Below are positions 1 to 9,617 of a stretch of DNA of 64,000 nucleotides, one piece after another. The stretch covers positions 1 to 64,000 of the forward strand of contig NZ_LQXQ01000017.1 of NCBI RefSeq assembly GCF_003268395.1, in the 5' to 3' direction. This stretch comes from Acinetobacter sp. CFCC 10889 (GTDB lineage: Bacteria; Pseudomonadota; Gammaproteobacteria; Pseudomonadales; Moraxellaceae). Every line of letters starts with the position of its first letter. The first letter of the stretch is position 1. A model generated the notes under the pieces. It saw only the letters and a list, made by a program, of their open reading frames with translations, ran no database searches and was not told the origin of the DNA. A program made the position numbers and the translations under genes.

Positions 1-366
1 GGCAGTGTCAGCTATACACAGCTTAAAGTGGCGATGATTGATGGAATATTCATGCGACTTGCATGTCTAATGTTATCAAGTTTAGGCATTTTGGCACTGT
101 TATCCCTGACACAGTTTTTCAAAGACAGATGGCTAAAATTAGGTACTTATACCTTGCCTGTATATTTGCTACATGGTTTTGTGGTGATCGGAATCGCACG
201 TTATTTGAAATTGGATCTGCATATTTTTGTGGAAATTTTGATGTGTATCGGTCTATCTATTGTGACATGTTGGATTTTACAACACGCCTTTTTTGATCAG
301 CTTTTAAGAAAAATGTCTGTGTGGTTGGTCAAACCAACTGAGAAGTTATGGCGTATGCAAAAATAA
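1..366 (+). CDS. Membrane acyltransferase family protein, C-terminal part (partial)
   Basis: The frame is open from the first base of the window and stops at 366, so the gene begins upstream and only about 121 residues are visible. The visible part has several hydrophobic segments, a short basic loop (KDRWLK) and the phrase LGTYTLPVYLLHGFVV. A Tyr-x-x-His motif in a late helix followed by two more membrane helices is typical of the end of acyltransferase-3 (OafA/OpgC-like) integral membrane acyltransferases, which modify sugars or glucans at the inner membrane. The family call is inference from this tail; the substrate cannot be told. Confidence 0.55.
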   Translation, partial: GSVSYTQLKVAMIDGIFMRLACLMLSSLGILALLSLTQFFKDRWLKLGTYTLPVYLLHGFVVIGIARYLKLDLHIFVEILMCIGLSIVTCWILQHAFFDQLLRKMSVWLVKPTEKLWRMQK

Positions 367-440
367 ATATAAAACAAGGAGTCATGTTTTGGTGCATTTT
401 TTGCTTGATGTAATGTATTCCTCAAAATAAAACCTATTCG

Positions 441-1322
441 GTGTCAATGAATACCTTGAACTTTACCCAATCTGCTGAAAATGCATCATTTTGGTATGCA
501 AAATTAGAATTGGGTTTTAAATATGATCAAAAATGCACTATTTTGCATCATCGTAAGCATTTTGGACCTGTTCGGGTGCAAAAAATGCTTTGGCCTGAAA
601 AAACAGGGGTTTGTCACGCCATTATTGTGCATCCACCCGCAGGGATCGCAGGTGGCGACCATTTAACGTTCAATATACATGTTGCTGAATCTGCACATGC
701 TTTGGTCACGACCCCCGGCGCAGGAAAATGGTACAGAACCAATGCTAAGCAAGCTTTTCAGCACATCCATATTCATGTTGAAAAAAATGCAACTTTTGAA
801 TGGTTACCACAAGAGAGCATGCTGTTTAATGGTGCATGCGCCAATTCAGAAACGCTGATTCATTTGGAGCAAACTGCAAGTTTTATCGGTTGGGATCTGT
901 TGGTGATTGGTCGGCAAGCACGTCAGGAAAAATTCACACAAGGCATGTATGTTAATCAGTTTAAGTTATTTAAAAATAATCAATTATTGGTTAATGATCG
1001 CCTGTACTTTGTTGGCGGTGATCGTTGGCTGAGTTCATGTTTGGGAATGAATCAGCATGCGGTGATGGGCAGTTTTTGGGCTGTTCCACCTGAGCAATAT
1101 CGAGCAAGTCAGTATTTGGATGAGTATATTGATTTGATTCGTGAACTCATTATGCGAATGAATATGAATGTGACATTAACCCGTTTGGATGAAGTGATTT
1201 GCGCACGTTATTTGGGTGATGATGTTCGACAATGTCATGATGCTTTTGCAGCGATTCGTGCCAAACTCAGACGTTATTGGTTTGATTTGGATGAGGAATT
1301 TCCTCGTATTTGGCGGACTTAA
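441..1322 (+). CDS. ureD: Urease accessory protein UreD (UreH)
   Basis: UreD is the scaffold that, with UreF and UreG, delivers nickel to the urease apoenzyme in the cytoplasm. The family is recognisable from [11 protein letters not shown] followed by [10 protein letters not shown], then the [10 protein letters not shown] motif and the FEWLPQES motif. About 293 residues is the normal length. The frame starts with GTG at 441; an ATG two codons later (447) is an equally plausible start, and neither has a strong ribosome binding site. It opens the urease cluster, with ureA 0.76 kb downstream beyond an inserted Cys-rich gene. Confidence 0.93.
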   Translation: MSMNTLNFTQSAENASFWYAKLELGFKYDQKCTILHHRKHFGPVRVQKMLWPEKTGVCHAIIVHPPAGIAGGDHLTFNIHVAESAHALVTTPGAGKWYRTNAKQAFQHIHIHVEKNATFEWLPQESMLFNGACANSETLIHLEQTASFIGWDLLVIGRQARQEKFTQGMYVNQFKLFKNNQLLVNDRLYFVGGDRWLSSCLGMNQHAVMGSFWAVPPEQYRASQYLDEYIDLIRELIMRMNMNVTLTRLDEVICARYLGDDVRQCHDAFAAIRAKLRRYWFDLDEEFPRIWRT

Positions 1323-1412
1323 CTGTAAAAAAGTGGTTTATTCTTCGATAGTAATGTGAGGAATATATCGATAAACTGATAAAAATTTATAGACTAAAAA
1401 TAAGATAAGGTT

Positions 1413-2039
1413 ATGAAAAAATTAATATTATTGTTGCTGTGTTTGATGCCGTTGTTATGTCAGGCAATGTCTGAAAATGACATTTCTGAAATTAAACAGC
1501 TGATGTCAAAAAATCCGATCTTTATAAATAATTTAGATAAATGCCCTGCTGATACGCCACCCAATAAAAAAGCCAAATCACCACAAGATTATACTGTTGC
1601 GGCAGCATATTGTCGGAACAATACTTTGGCATGCTATAAAAAATGTGAGAGTGAGCAGGGTTATGCTTGTTATTTTACAGCATTGAATTTACAACAAAAT
1701 AATCAAAAACAAGCGGCTGAACAGTTATTTCAAAGAGGTTGTGAGTTAGGTGTAGCGTCAGCATGTACCAATCGAGCAGCAGGCGCAATGACTTTTATGG
1801 ATACATTAACAGTAGAGCGAAAACAATGCATTACACGGACATTCGAAAAATCATGCCGTTGGAATGATCCGTGGGGATGCACAATGTATGCCGCTGAGTT
1901 GATTAAGAATGATGACTCTGAGGAAAGCTATGATCATGCTTTGGATGCATTGATTATGAGCTGTGTGTATGGAAAGTCAGATCCTGCCTGTGTGCAAGGC
2001 ATGGAACTTAAACAATATATTTTAAATCAGCGTGATTAA
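1413..2039 (+). CDS. Secreted cysteine-rich Sel1-like protein inside the urease cluster
   Basis: This 208-residue protein has a clear signal peptide (MKKLILLLLCLMPLLCQA) and about twelve cysteines in the mature part, mostly in pairs around short helix-like blocks, for example CYFTAL ... RGCELGVASAC. That pattern of paired cysteines across TPR-like helical hairpins resembles Sel1-like repeats of the Helicobacter cysteine-rich protein type; this is inference. It should sit in the periplasm with disulfides. It lies between ureD and ureA on the same strand, 90 bp after ureD and 47 bp before ureA, so it is probably co-transcribed. It is not a known urease accessory factor, and its role is unknown. 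Confidence 0.72.
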   Translation: MKKLILLLLCLMPLLCQAMSENDISEIKQLMSKNPIFINNLDKCPADTPPNKKAKSPQDYTVAAAYCRNNTLACYKKCESEQGYACYFTALNLQQNNQKQAAEQLFQRGCELGVASACTNRAAGAMTFMDTLTVERKQCITRTFEKSCRWNDPWGCTMYAAELIKNDDSEESYDHALDALIMSCVYGKSDPACVQGMELKQYILNQRD

Positions 2040-2086
2040 AGAAATGAGCATGCTTTTTGCATAGATAAGAAAAACAGGAAAATGCT

Positions 2087-2389
2087 ATGGAACTTAATCC
2101 CACTGAAAAAGACAAAATGCTGATATTTACGGCAGGTTTGGTGGCAGAACGCCGTAAAGCACGGGGTTTAAAACTGAACTATCCCGAATCAATTGCTTAT
2201 ATTTCAGCAGCATTACTTGAAGGCGCACGAGACGGTATGAGCGTCAGTGAACTCATGCATTATGGTACGACTTTACTCAGTCGAGAGGATGTGATGGATG
2301 GCATTGCAGAAATGATTGCTGAAGTGCAAGTCGAAGCCACTTTTCCTGATGGTTCAAAACTCGTCACGGTGCATCAACCGATTTTATAG
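2087..2389 (+). CDS. ureA: Urease subunit gamma UreA
   Basis: The 100-residue length matches the standard UreA, the small subunit of the (alpha-beta-gamma) trimer that hydrolyses urea to ammonia and carbamate in the cytoplasm. The start [14 protein letters not shown] and the motifs [10 protein letters not shown] and GARDG are family hallmarks. The ATG at 2087 follows a purine-rich stretch. ureB begins 9 bp after the stop, so the two are translationally close. Confidence 0.97.
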   Translation: MELNPTEKDKMLIFTAGLVAERRKARGLKLNYPESIAYISAALLEGARDGMSVSELMHYGTTLLSREDVMDGIAEMIAEVQVEATFPDGSKLVTVHQPIL

Positions 2390-2398
2390 GTGAATAAC

Positions 2399-2737
2399 AT
2401 GATTCCGGGTGAAGTTTTAACGCTAGATGATGATATTGAAATGAATGTCGGACGTCAGACTTTCAGCATTGACGTTGCTAATGTCGGTGATCGTCCAATT
2501 CAAATCGGTTCACATTTCCATTTTTATGAAGCCAATGATGCTTTGCAATTTGACCGTGAAGCCACACGAGGCTACCGCTTAAATATTGCAGCAGGTACAG
2601 CCATTCGTTTTGAGCCGGGGCAAAGTCGCAGTATTGAACTTGTAGCATTGGCAGGAAAGCGTGAAGTGTACGGTTTTGCAGGTCGTGTCATGGGTAAATT
2701 GGATGATGCTCCCTGTTTTGTGAATAAGAAAAATTAA
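2399..2737 (+). CDS. ureB: Urease subunit beta UreB
   Basis: UreB is the beta subunit of urease and packs against the alpha subunit near the active site. The canonical N-terminus MIPGE places the start at the ATG at 2399, which has an AGGTG ribosome binding site just upstream; a GTG three codons earlier (2390) is in frame but unlikely. The conserved phrase [15 protein letters not shown] and the GxxRxxELV region identify the family. The 112-residue length is usual. ureC starts 11 bp after the stop. Confidence 0.97.
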   Translation: MIPGEVLTLDDDIEMNVGRQTFSIDVANVGDRPIQIGSHFHFYEANDALQFDREATRGYRLNIAAGTAIRFEPGQSRSIELVALAGKREVYGFAGRVMGKLDDAPCFVNKKN

Positions 2738-2748
2738 GGTCAATCACT

Positions 2749-4449
2749 ATGAAAATGTCACGCCGTGCTTATGCAGAAATGTTTGGTCCTACCGTTGGGG
2801 ATCGTGTCCGTTTAGCCGATACAGAGCTGTTTATACAAGTCGAACAAGACCTGACGACCTACGGTGAAGAAGTCAAATTTGGCGGTGGTAAAGTCATTCG
2901 TGATGGCATGGGACAGTCGCAACTATTAGCCGATGAGGTGGCAGATACGGTGATTACCAATGCGCTGATTGTGGATTGGTGGGGCATTATCAAAGCGGAT
3001 GTGGGTTTGAAAAATGGACGTATTTGGAAAATAGGTAAGGCAGGTAATCCTGATATTCAGCCCAATATCACCATTCCACTTGGGGCAGCAACGGAAGTGA
3101 TTGCAGGTGAGGGGCAGATTTTAACCGCAGGGGCAATTGATACCCACATTCATTGGATTTGTCCACAACAAGTTGAAACCGCACTGATGTCGGGAACAAC
3201 CACGATGATTGGTGGCGGCACAGGTCCTGCGGCAGGGACATCGGCAACCACAGTCACCCCCGGACCTTGGCATATTGCTACGATGTTACAAGCCATTGAT
3301 GATTTACCAATGAATATCGGGCTCTTGGGCAAGGGAAATCTGAGTCAACCTGAACCGATTGCTGAACAGATTCGAGCAGGTGTAGTGGGTTTAAAATTAC
3401 ATGAAGATTGGGGTTCAACGCCTGCTGCGATTGATAATTGTCTGACCGTTGCTGATGAATATGATGTGCAAGTGGCGATTCATACCGATACCTTAAATGA
3501 AAGTGGGTTTTTAGAAGAAACCTTGGCAGCCTTTAAAAATCGTACCATTCACACTTATCATACCGAAGGTGCAGGCGGTGGACATGCCCCTGATATTTTA
3601 AAAGCCATTGGACAGCCGAATGTATTGCCATCCTCGACCAATCCAACTCGTCCATATACCGTCAATACCATTGATGAGCATTTGGATATGCTGATGGTGT
3701 GTCATCATTTAGATCCTGCGATTGCAGAAGATGTAGCATTTGCAGAAAGTCGGATTCGCCGTGAAACCATTGCTGCGGAAGATATTTTGCAGGATTTGGG
3801 GGCGATTGCCATGATGTCATCGGATTCGCAAGCGATGGGGCGAGTTGGCGAAGTCATTATTCGCACATGGCAAACTGCACATAAAATGAAAGTTCAACGT
3901 GGTGCATTAGAGGGTGATCATCCACATCATGATAATCATCGGGTGAAACGCTACATTGCCAAATATACGATTAATCCTGCCATTACCCATGGTTTAAGTC
4001 ATGAAATTGGTTCAATTGAAGAAGGTAAATTAGCCGATTTGGTGTTGTGGAAACCTGCATTTTTTGGGGTAAAACCGTCCATGATCATCAAAGGTGGCAT
4101 GATCGCTGCTGCACCGATGGGCGATATTAATGCTTCGATTCCGACACCGCAGCCTGTGCATTATCGTCCGATGTTTGGTGCACATGCACGAGGTGTACAT
4201 AACACTTGTATTACTTTTTTATCGCAAGTGGCGATTGAAAATGGTGTGGCTGAACAGTTACAGTTAAAAAAGCTGATTTCTCCTGTAAAAAATACCCGTC
4301 ATATTTCCAAAGCAGATATGAAGTTGAATACTTACTGTCCTGTGATGGAGGTTGATCCTGAAATTTATGAGGTTCGTGCCGATGGTGTGCATTTGACTTG
4401 TGAGCCTGCGGATGTGTTGCCGATGGCGCAACGGTATTTTTTGTTTTGA
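2749..4449 (+). CDS. ureC: Urease subunit alpha UreC
   Basis: This is the catalytic subunit with the dinuclear nickel centre. At 566 residues it has the usual length. All the key residues are visible: His133 and His135 in DTHIHW, the carbamylated Lys216 in GLKLHEDWG, the nickel histidine in AIHTDT, the second in [12 protein letters not shown], the mobile-flap Cys-His in MVCHHLD, and the Asp in SSDSQAMGR. Nothing is missing, so the enzyme should be active once loaded by UreDEFG. It is followed 15 bp later by a histidine phosphatase gene rather than directly by ureE. Confidence 0.99.
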   Translation: MKMSRRAYAEMFGPTVGDRVRLADTELFIQVEQDLTTYGEEVKFGGGKVIRDGMGQSQLLADEVADTVITNALIVDWWGIIKADVGLKNGRIWKIGKAGNPDIQPNITIPLGAATEVIAGEGQILTAGAIDTHIHWICPQQVETALMSGTTTMIGGGTGPAAGTSATTVTPGPWHIATMLQAIDDLPMNIGLLGKGNLSQPEPIAEQIRAGVVGLKLHEDWGSTPAAIDNCLTVADEYDVQVAIHTDTLNESGFLEETLAAFKNRTIHTYHTEGAGGGHAPDILKAIGQPNVLPSSTNPTRPYTVNTIDEHLDMLMVCHHLDPAIAEDVAFAESRIRRETIAAEDILQDLGAIAMMSSDSQAMGRVGEVIIRTWQTAHKMKVQRGALEGDHPHHDNHRVKRYIAKYTINPAITHGLSHEIGSIEEGKLADLVLWKPAFFGVKPSMIIKGGMIAAAPMGDINASIPTPQPVHYRPMFGAHARGVHNTCITFLSQVAIENGVAEQLQLKKLISPVKNTRHISKADMKLNTYCPVMEVDPEIYEVRADGVHLTCEPADVLPMAQRYFLF

Positions 4450-4464
4450 TGGAGTTGATTTTTA

Positions 4465-5043
4465 ATGGCAATTTATTTGATTCGTCATGCACAGAGTGTA
4501 GGAAATGTGGATGGAAAAACGGAGTCACATGCAAGTATTGCGTTGACCGATTTAGGACATCAGCAAGCACAACAACTGACACAAGTATTGCCACAGGCGC
4601 ATCATGTCATTATTTCGCCATTTTTAAGAACTTTACAAACAGCGCAACCGATTTTGGAGCGTGATGGGCTAGAAGCTGAGATTTTGCCGATTGAAGAATT
4701 TTCTTATTTATCTGATTTGAAATGTAAAGGGACGACTTTGCAACAACGCAAACCGTGGGTCGATGCCTATTGGCAAAATTTGGATGTGGACTATGTCGAT
4801 GCCACGGATGCGGAATCTTTTCGTGACCTGTATTTACGAGTTGAGGCGTTATTTACATTTCTTGATCGAGAAAAACAACGCTATACGGAGCAAAACTTGA
4901 TGGTGTTTAGCCATGGTCAATTTTTACAACTGTTTAAAATGCTAAGCGAAAATCACCAAGCAGTTTCAGCACAGCTTATGCAACAGTTTCGCCACAATAT
5001 GCTCAATCAACCGATTAAAAATACTGAGTTTTTTACTTATTAA
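4465..5043 (+). CDS. Histidine phosphatase (phosphoglycerate mutase-like) inside the urease cluster
   Basis: The 192-residue cytoplasmic protein starts MAIYLIRHAQS, the RHxxS phosphohistidine motif of the histidine phosphatase superfamily. It has the later LxxLxxG(H/Q)QQA block, an ISPFLRTLQTA motif with the second catalytic Arg, and a second catalytic His in VFSHGQFL. The ATG at 4465 is preceded by a GGAG-containing site. It lies between ureC and ureE, 15 bp after one and 27 bp before the other, so it is almost surely in the urease transcript. The substrate is unknown, and it is not part of the standard urease assembly set. Confidence 0.85.
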   Translation: MAIYLIRHAQSVGNVDGKTESHASIALTDLGHQQAQQLTQVLPQAHHVIISPFLRTLQTAQPILERDGLEAEILPIEEFSYLSDLKCKGTTLQQRKPWVDAYWQNLDVDYVDATDAESFRDLYLRVEALFTFLDREKQRYTEQNLMVFSHGQFLQLFKMLSENHQAVSAQLMQQFRHNMLNQPIKNTEFFTY

Positions 5044-5070
5044 ATGATTTATAAAGAAAAAGGATAAAGG

Positions 5071-5583
5071 ATGAAAATCTTTACCCAACGCCTAGAGCAG
5101 ATTGAAGCAGGTACGTTATTTGAAACTATTGCTTTAAGTTTTGATACTCGCCAAAAAAGTCGCTTTCGTGCCACTTTGAACAATGGTGACGATGTTGGAG
5201 TGGATTTACCTCGTACAGGGATTCTGCGCAGTGGTGCACTTATTGCCACTGAGCAAGGCGAAATTCTTAGAATTGATGCCAAAGCAGAACGAGTGATGCA
5301 AGTCACTGCACCGTCTGCATTTGATTTACTCAAAGCGGCGTATCACTTGGGTAATCGTCATGTGCCATTGATGCTGACACCGACAGCTTTATATTTTGAG
5401 CCTGATCATGTACTTGCAGAAATGGTGGTGGGTTTAGGCTTAACCGTGACAGAAACTGAGCATCCTTTTGAACCTGAAAGTGGCGCTTATGCACAGCACA
5501 GCCATAGTCACGAACGCTTATCCAAAGCAGAAACCAAGCCTTTTAGCCCGATCACAGCGATTCATGCCCATGCCGATCACTAA
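5071..5583 (+). CDS. ureE: Urease accessory protein UreE (nickel metallochaperone)
   Basis: UreE binds Ni(II) and passes it to UreG. The family is recognised from the N-terminal beta domain ([17 protein letters not shown] ... DLPRTG) and the metal-binding C-terminal domain with [12 protein letters not shown], whose His is the conserved nickel ligand at the dimer interface. The tail carries extra histidines (HSHSHE and HAHADH), a nickel-storage feature of many UreE proteins. The 170-residue length is normal to slightly long. Its 3' end overlaps the start of ureF by 14-20 bp, suggesting coupled translation. Confidence 0.95.
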   Translation: MKIFTQRLEQIEAGTLFETIALSFDTRQKSRFRATLNNGDDVGVDLPRTGILRSGALIATEQGEILRIDAKAERVMQVTAPSAFDLLKAAYHLGNRHVPLMLTPTALYFEPDHVLAEMVVGLGLTVTETEHPFEPESGAYAQHSHSHERLSKAETKPFSPITAIHAHADH

Positions 5584-6235
5584 TGCGGTGGATTTACTCA
5601 AATTATTAACTTTATCTTCAACTGCTTTGCCTGTGGGGGCGTATTGCTATTCGCAAGGTGTGGAAAGTGCGATTGAAAAAGGCTTCATTCATGATGAAAG
5701 CTCAAGCAAAGCCTATTTTGAAGAAGTCTTGGAAATGGTCTTGGTACGCTTTGAATTACCCATTTTAAAACGATTAATGCAGCATTTTGCAGATGAACAT
5801 ACATTTTTATATTGGGCGGAAATCTATCGGGCAAGTCGGGAAAGTAAAGAGCTCTTGGCGGAGTCACAGCAGTTGGCATTTTCCTTAAATGCGTGGATTA
5901 AAGAGGTTTTAATTCAGCCTGTGGAAGTGAAAAAACAGTTTGGTTTTGTCCCTGTATATGCACAGCTTTGTGGTCGTTTGGGCTTAAAAGAAGCGGATGT
6001 ACTGACTGCTTATAGTTTTTCCTTACTTGAAAATCAGGTTTTGGGTGCAGTGAAAACCGTTCCACTTGGGCAAATGAGTGGACAACGGATTTTATGGCAT
6101 TTACATGGCTTAATACCCGAAGCGATTCAACGTGCAATGGCTGTGCATGATGACGAAATGAGCAGCAGTTTGCCACAGTACGCCATGCTCAGTATGCAAC
6201 ATGAAACACAATATTCACGGTTATTTCGATCTTAA
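5564..6235 (+). CDS. ureF: Urease accessory protein UreF
   Basis: UreF joins UreD and UreG in the complex that activates urease. It is identified by [18 protein letters not shown] near the N-terminus, the [12 protein letters not shown] motif, and a predominantly helical body. Two in-frame ATGs (5564 and 5570) fall just inside the 3' end of ureE. The frame is open further upstream to a TTG at 5468, but that part lies entirely in ureE and has no UreF character. From 5564 the protein is 223 residues, the usual size. Confidence 0.93.
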   Translation: MPMPITNAVDLLKLLTLSSTALPVGAYCYSQGVESAIEKGFIHDESSSKAYFEEVLEMVLVRFELPILKRLMQHFADEHTFLYWAEIYRASRESKELLAESQQLAFSLNAWIKEVLIQPVEVKKQFGFVPVYAQLCGRLGLKEADVLTAYSFSLLENQVLGAVKTVPLGQMSGQRILWHLHGLIPEAIQRAMAVHDDEMSSSLPQYAMLSMQHETQYSRLFRS

Positions 6236-6339
6236 ATCAAGATGAAAAAGATCATAAAACTCTCTCAGATTTTCAACAATGTTTTAAATGAACACATTCA
6301 ATCTTTAGTATTGAAGTAACGAATAAAAGGAAAATAATC

Positions 6340-6954
6340 ATGTCAGAACGCAGCCCATTACGTGTCGGAATTGGTGGACCTGTAGGCTCAGGTAAAACGG
6401 CATTGACCTTAAATTTATGTCGTGCATTACGTGATAAATACAATATGGCAGTGGTCACCAATGATATTTACACCAAAGAAGATTCCAATTTTTTAACCCG
6501 CAATGAAGCCATGTCACCTGAGCGTATTGTCGGGGTGGAAACAGGCGGTTGCCCGCATACTGCGATTCGTGAAGATGCTTCAATTAACCTCGCTGCGATT
6601 GATGATTTATGTGAAAAGTTTGAGGGTTTGGAACTGATTATTATCGAAAGTGGTGGCGATAATTTGGCAGCAACGTTTAGCCCTGAATTGTCAGATTTGA
6701 CGCTGTATGTGATTGATGTGGCAGGTGGTGAAAAGATTCCTCGTAAAGGTGGACCGGGCATTACCAAATCGGATTTATTGATCATTAACAAAACCGATTT
6801 AGCGCCAATGGTTGGGGCAAATCTTGATGTGATGGATCAGGATGCTAAGCGGATGCGTGGCGAAAAACCCTTTATATTTTCCAATATGAAAACGGAAGAT
6901 GGTTTGGCTGAGATTATTTTATTTATTGAAAAACAAGGTTTATTTAAAGCTTGA
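6340..6954 (+). CDS. ureG: Urease accessory GTPase UreG
   Basis: UreG is the SIMIBI-class GTPase that carries nickel to urease. Visible features are the P-loop GGPVGSGKT (residues 12-20), the nickel-binding Cys-Pro-His in [11 protein letters not shown], the ESGGDNLAA switch region, and the guanine-specificity motif NKTDLAP. Its 204 residues match the family. A gap of about 100 bp separates it from ureF and shows no convincing terminator. The ureJ start is 10 bp after the stop. Confidence 0.97.
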   Translation: MSERSPLRVGIGGPVGSGKTALTLNLCRALRDKYNMAVVTNDIYTKEDSNFLTRNEAMSPERIVGVETGGCPHTAIREDASINLAAIDDLCEKFEGLELIIIESGGDNLAATFSPELSDLTLYVIDVAGGEKIPRKGGPGITKSDLLIINKTDLAPMVGANLDVMDQDAKRMRGEKPFIFSNMKTEDGLAEIILFIEKQGLFKA

Positions 6955-6964
6955 GGATTTAAAA

Positions 6965-7573
6965 ATGCAAAAAATAAATATGCGTAAAATCGCAATCAAG
7001 CAAGGCTTACACAAGCTGACCGTGATTCTCTTGGCAAGTTCGCCGATGTTGGCTTTGGCACATGTTGGGCATGATCATGCACATACACATTCAGGTTTTG
7101 AAGCAGGGTTTATCCATCCATTTACAGGGCTTGATCACATGATGATGGCTGTGGCATTGGGGGTATTGTTCTATTCTGCGCTGAAGCGTTGGCAGTTTGC
7201 AGGTTTGCTGTCGATGGCTGTAGCTTTGGTGGCAGGCTTTGCCATCGGGACAGCACATTTAATCCCTGAAAGCGTTGCTGAATATGGCATTGTGGCTTCA
7301 TTGATTGCGGTGGCTGTGGCGCTTTGCTCAAAATCGAAAATGATTTTACCTGTGGCAACTGCAATGCTTGTGACTTTTCATGGTGTTGCGCATGGTGCTG
7401 AACTTGGACAATCAGGACATTTCTTGAGTTTGGCTTTGGGCATGGTTACTGCGATGTCGTTGATTTATGTTGCAGGTTTGTTGTTTGGAAAATTCATTGT
7501 TGAATATATTCCTCATGGTAAAAAAATTGTTGGTGGATTGGCTGCATTCATTGCGTTGATTGGTTTGGCTTGA
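6965..7573 (+). CDS. ureJ: HupE/UreJ family nickel permease
   Basis: This is an inner-membrane protein of about 202 residues that likely brings nickel to the urease machinery. After an N-terminal signal-like helix (residues 15-31) comes the motif HVGHDHAHTHSGFEAGF with HPFTGLDHMMMA, the metal-binding signature of HupE/UreJ, followed by about five more hydrophobic helices and a second conserved FHGVAHGAE motif. ATG 6965 is chosen because it follows a GAGG ribosome binding site; the frame upstream overlaps ureG and has no family character. It is the last gene of the urease cluster. Confidence 0.9.
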   Translation: MQKINMRKIAIKQGLHKLTVILLASSPMLALAHVGHDHAHTHSGFEAGFIHPFTGLDHMMMAVALGVLFYSALKRWQFAGLLSMAVALVAGFAIGTAHLIPESVAEYGIVASLIAVAVALCSKSKMILPVATAMLVTFHGVAHGAELGQSGHFLSLALGMVTAMSLIYVAGLLFGKFIVEYIPHGKKIVGGLAAFIALIGLA

Positions 7574-7634
7574 TCTTTAACTGCTGTAAAAATCCTGAAT
7601 GAAAATGTGGGATTTTTAATTTCTGATTGTTAGA

Positions 7635-7672
7635 TAAAAAATAAGGCTTCAAACGAAGCCTTATTTTTTTAT
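7635..7672. terminator. Bidirectional Rho-independent terminator between ureJ and the NCS1 permease gene
   Basis: A long perfect stem (AAAAAATAAGGCTTC paired with GAAGCCTTATTTTTT, loop AAAC) lies between two converging genes and has a U-run on both strands. It should end the urease transcript and the permease transcript. Confidence 0.9.
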
Positions 7673-7689
7673 CAACTATTTTAATTATT

Positions 7690-9297
7690 TTACTTTTCCA
7701 TGGTTTTACACAACGAACAGATCACGCCTTTATGTTGATGCGAATACATAATGTCAGGACGTTCATAGTTTTCATTACAAGATACACAATGGTAAACCGT
7801 TGCAACGGGCGTACCTTCCGCATCATAACGGGGCTCTTTGATGCCATCATTATCCGACTTGATATAGTATTTTCCTTTAGTCAGTAAGCCCATGATTGGC
7901 GTGAGAACAAAAGCAACCACTAAGGCAATGATCGGTGAATACGCAGCAAAGAATTCACCGAATAATCCAAAGAATGCTGCGATCGACAGACCTGCTGCGG
8001 CAAGGAAAGACACCATGCCCACAGGGTTGATGTTGTACAACATATCACGGCGATATTCAGGTTCTTTAGGAGAAAGTTTGAGGAGAAACTTATTGATCGA
8101 AATGTCTGTGGCAACAACTACAACCCACGCGATGGCAAAGTTAGAATAAAAGCCTAAAATCTTACCAAGCGCTGCAAACATATTGCCTTCCATCAAGGCG
8201 AGGGCGATTGCAAGATTGACAATCACAAAGACAATACGACCCGGATAATGCTTGCTGATACGAGTATAAGCACTTGTCCATGCTAACGAACCTGAGTAGG
8301 CATTGGTCACATTGATTTTAATTTGTGAAATGACCACCAAAATAACCGCCAAAGACAATGCCAACCAACCCGGTAACATATCGTGGAATGCAGCATTGAA
8401 TTGTTGTACAGGTTCAGTTGAGTTCACACCCGGAATTTTTGTTAATAAGTAAAAACCTAAGAATGCACCAATAATTTGCTTGATTGCACCCAAAACCACC
8501 CAACCCGGACCTGCTGAAATCACTGCAATCCACCAAGATTTGCTATTTTCTTTGGTTTTGGCAGGCATGAAACGCAAGTAATCAATTTGTTCACCGATTT
8601 GCATAATTAAGGATAAACAAATCCCTGCACCAAGCATGATTGCAGCCATGTCCAAAGGTGCATAACCGCCATTGCCTGTGTAGCTTGCAAAAGAAGTCAC
8701 TAAACTTGGTTCTTGGTAAATTAAATAGGCAACAGGTCCAATCATGAGGATCAACCAAATCGGGGTTGTCCACACTTGTAATTTTGTCAGTGCTTTCATG
8801 CCATAAATGACGAGGGGAATGACCATGAGGGTAGAGACTAAATAGCCAATCCAAAGCGGAATCCCTAAACCAAGCAATAAGCCTTGAGCCATAATTGCGC
8901 CTTCAAGCGCAAAGAAAATAAAGGTAAAACTTGCAAAAATAATACTTGTTAAGACTGAGCCGATGTAACCAAAGCCTGCGCCACGTGTAATCAAATCTAA
9001 GTCAATATTATAACGTGCCGCATAATAGGCAAGAGGAATCCCTGTCAGGAAAATAATGATTGCTGCGAATAAAATCGAATAGATGGCATTGGTTGTACCA
9101 TACGCCATACCAATACTTGCCCCAATTGAAAAATCTGCCAAATAGGCAATGCCACCCAATGCTGTGATGGCAACAACTTTAGGACTCCAACGGCGAAAAC
9201 TGTGTGGTGCATAACGTAATGTATAGTCTTCCAATGTTTCATTGGCAGCTGAGGAGGTTTTATCCTCAAAGTTATCTGTAGTAGATGAATTATGCAT
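7690..9297 (-). CDS. NCS1-family nucleobase/hydantoin-type permease with C-terminal zinc-ribbon-like tail
   Basis: The 535-residue inner-membrane protein has about twelve hydrophobic helices and the N-terminal layout of NCS1 (CodB/PucI/Mhp1) sodium- or proton-coupled symporters for cytosine, purines, allantoin or hydantoins. The last roughly 35 residues are soluble and carry two CxxC pairs (YHCVSCNE and ICSLCK) with a histidine-containing stretch between them, a likely zinc-binding ribbon. The ATG at 9297 has an AGGAG site 7 bp upstream; a GTG three codons earlier is less likely. It converges on the urease cluster, so a nitrogen compound that yields urea is a reasonable but unproven substrate. 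Confidence 0.85.
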   Translation of the reverse strand: MHNSSTTDNFEDKTSSAANETLEDYTLRYAPHSFRRWSPKVVAITALGGIAYLADFSIGASIGMAYGTTNAIYSILFAAIIIFLTGIPLAYYAARYNIDLDLITRGAGFGYIGSVLTSIIFASFTFIFFALEGAIMAQGLLLGLGIPLWIGYLVSTLMVIPLVIYGMKALTKLQVWTTPIWLILMIGPVAYLIYQEPSLVTSFASYTGNGGYAPLDMAAIMLGAGICLSLIMQIGEQIDYLRFMPAKTKENSKSWWIAVISAGPGWVVLGAIKQIIGAFLGFYLLTKIPGVNSTEPVQQFNAAFHDMLPGWLALSLAVILVVISQIKINVTNAYSGSLAWTSAYTRISKHYPGRIVFVIVNLAIALALMEGNMFAALGKILGFYSNFAIAWVVVVATDISINKFLLKLSPKEPEYRRDMLYNINPVGMVSFLAAAGLSIAAFFGLFGEFFAAYSPIIALVVAFVLTPIMGLLTKGKYYIKSDNDGIKEPRYDAEGTPVATVYHCVSCNENYERPDIMYSHQHKGVICSLCKTMEK

Positions 9298-9569
9298 CGC
9301 AAACACTCCTATTTTTTAATTTTGTGTTTGTCAGGTGTTTTGCAAAATAGATGCCAAAATTAATTATGAATAAAAACTTAAAAATAGAAGTTTGATTTTT
9401 AGGATATTATTATATGTTTGAATGGATATTCACATGCTTTACAGGCTTCAAAGTTTGCATGAAATAGAAAAATGAGCGCCATTGAAAATATACATCATGT
9501 AGGGTGAATCATATTGATGCAGTATCATTTTTCAACAGCATTAAAATGACACACAAAATGCTGCAATTA

Positions 9570-9597
9570 AAAAAACTCCGCACAAAGGCGGAGTTTT
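9570..9597 (-). terminator. Rho-independent terminator downstream of uup
   Basis: The stem AAACTCCGC / GCGGAGTTT with loop ACAAAG is followed on the minus strand by seven T residues. It lies about 20 bp past the uup stop codon. The rest of the 9298-9617 gap is AT-rich and shows no other feature I can support. Confidence 0.85.
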
Positions 9598-9617
9598 GAT
9601 TCAAGTAAAAGTTGTAA

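Noticed and set aside
4211-4594. Minus-strand open frame across the ureC end and the phosphatase start
   Set aside because: It lies inside two certain genes and has no coding character or start signal.
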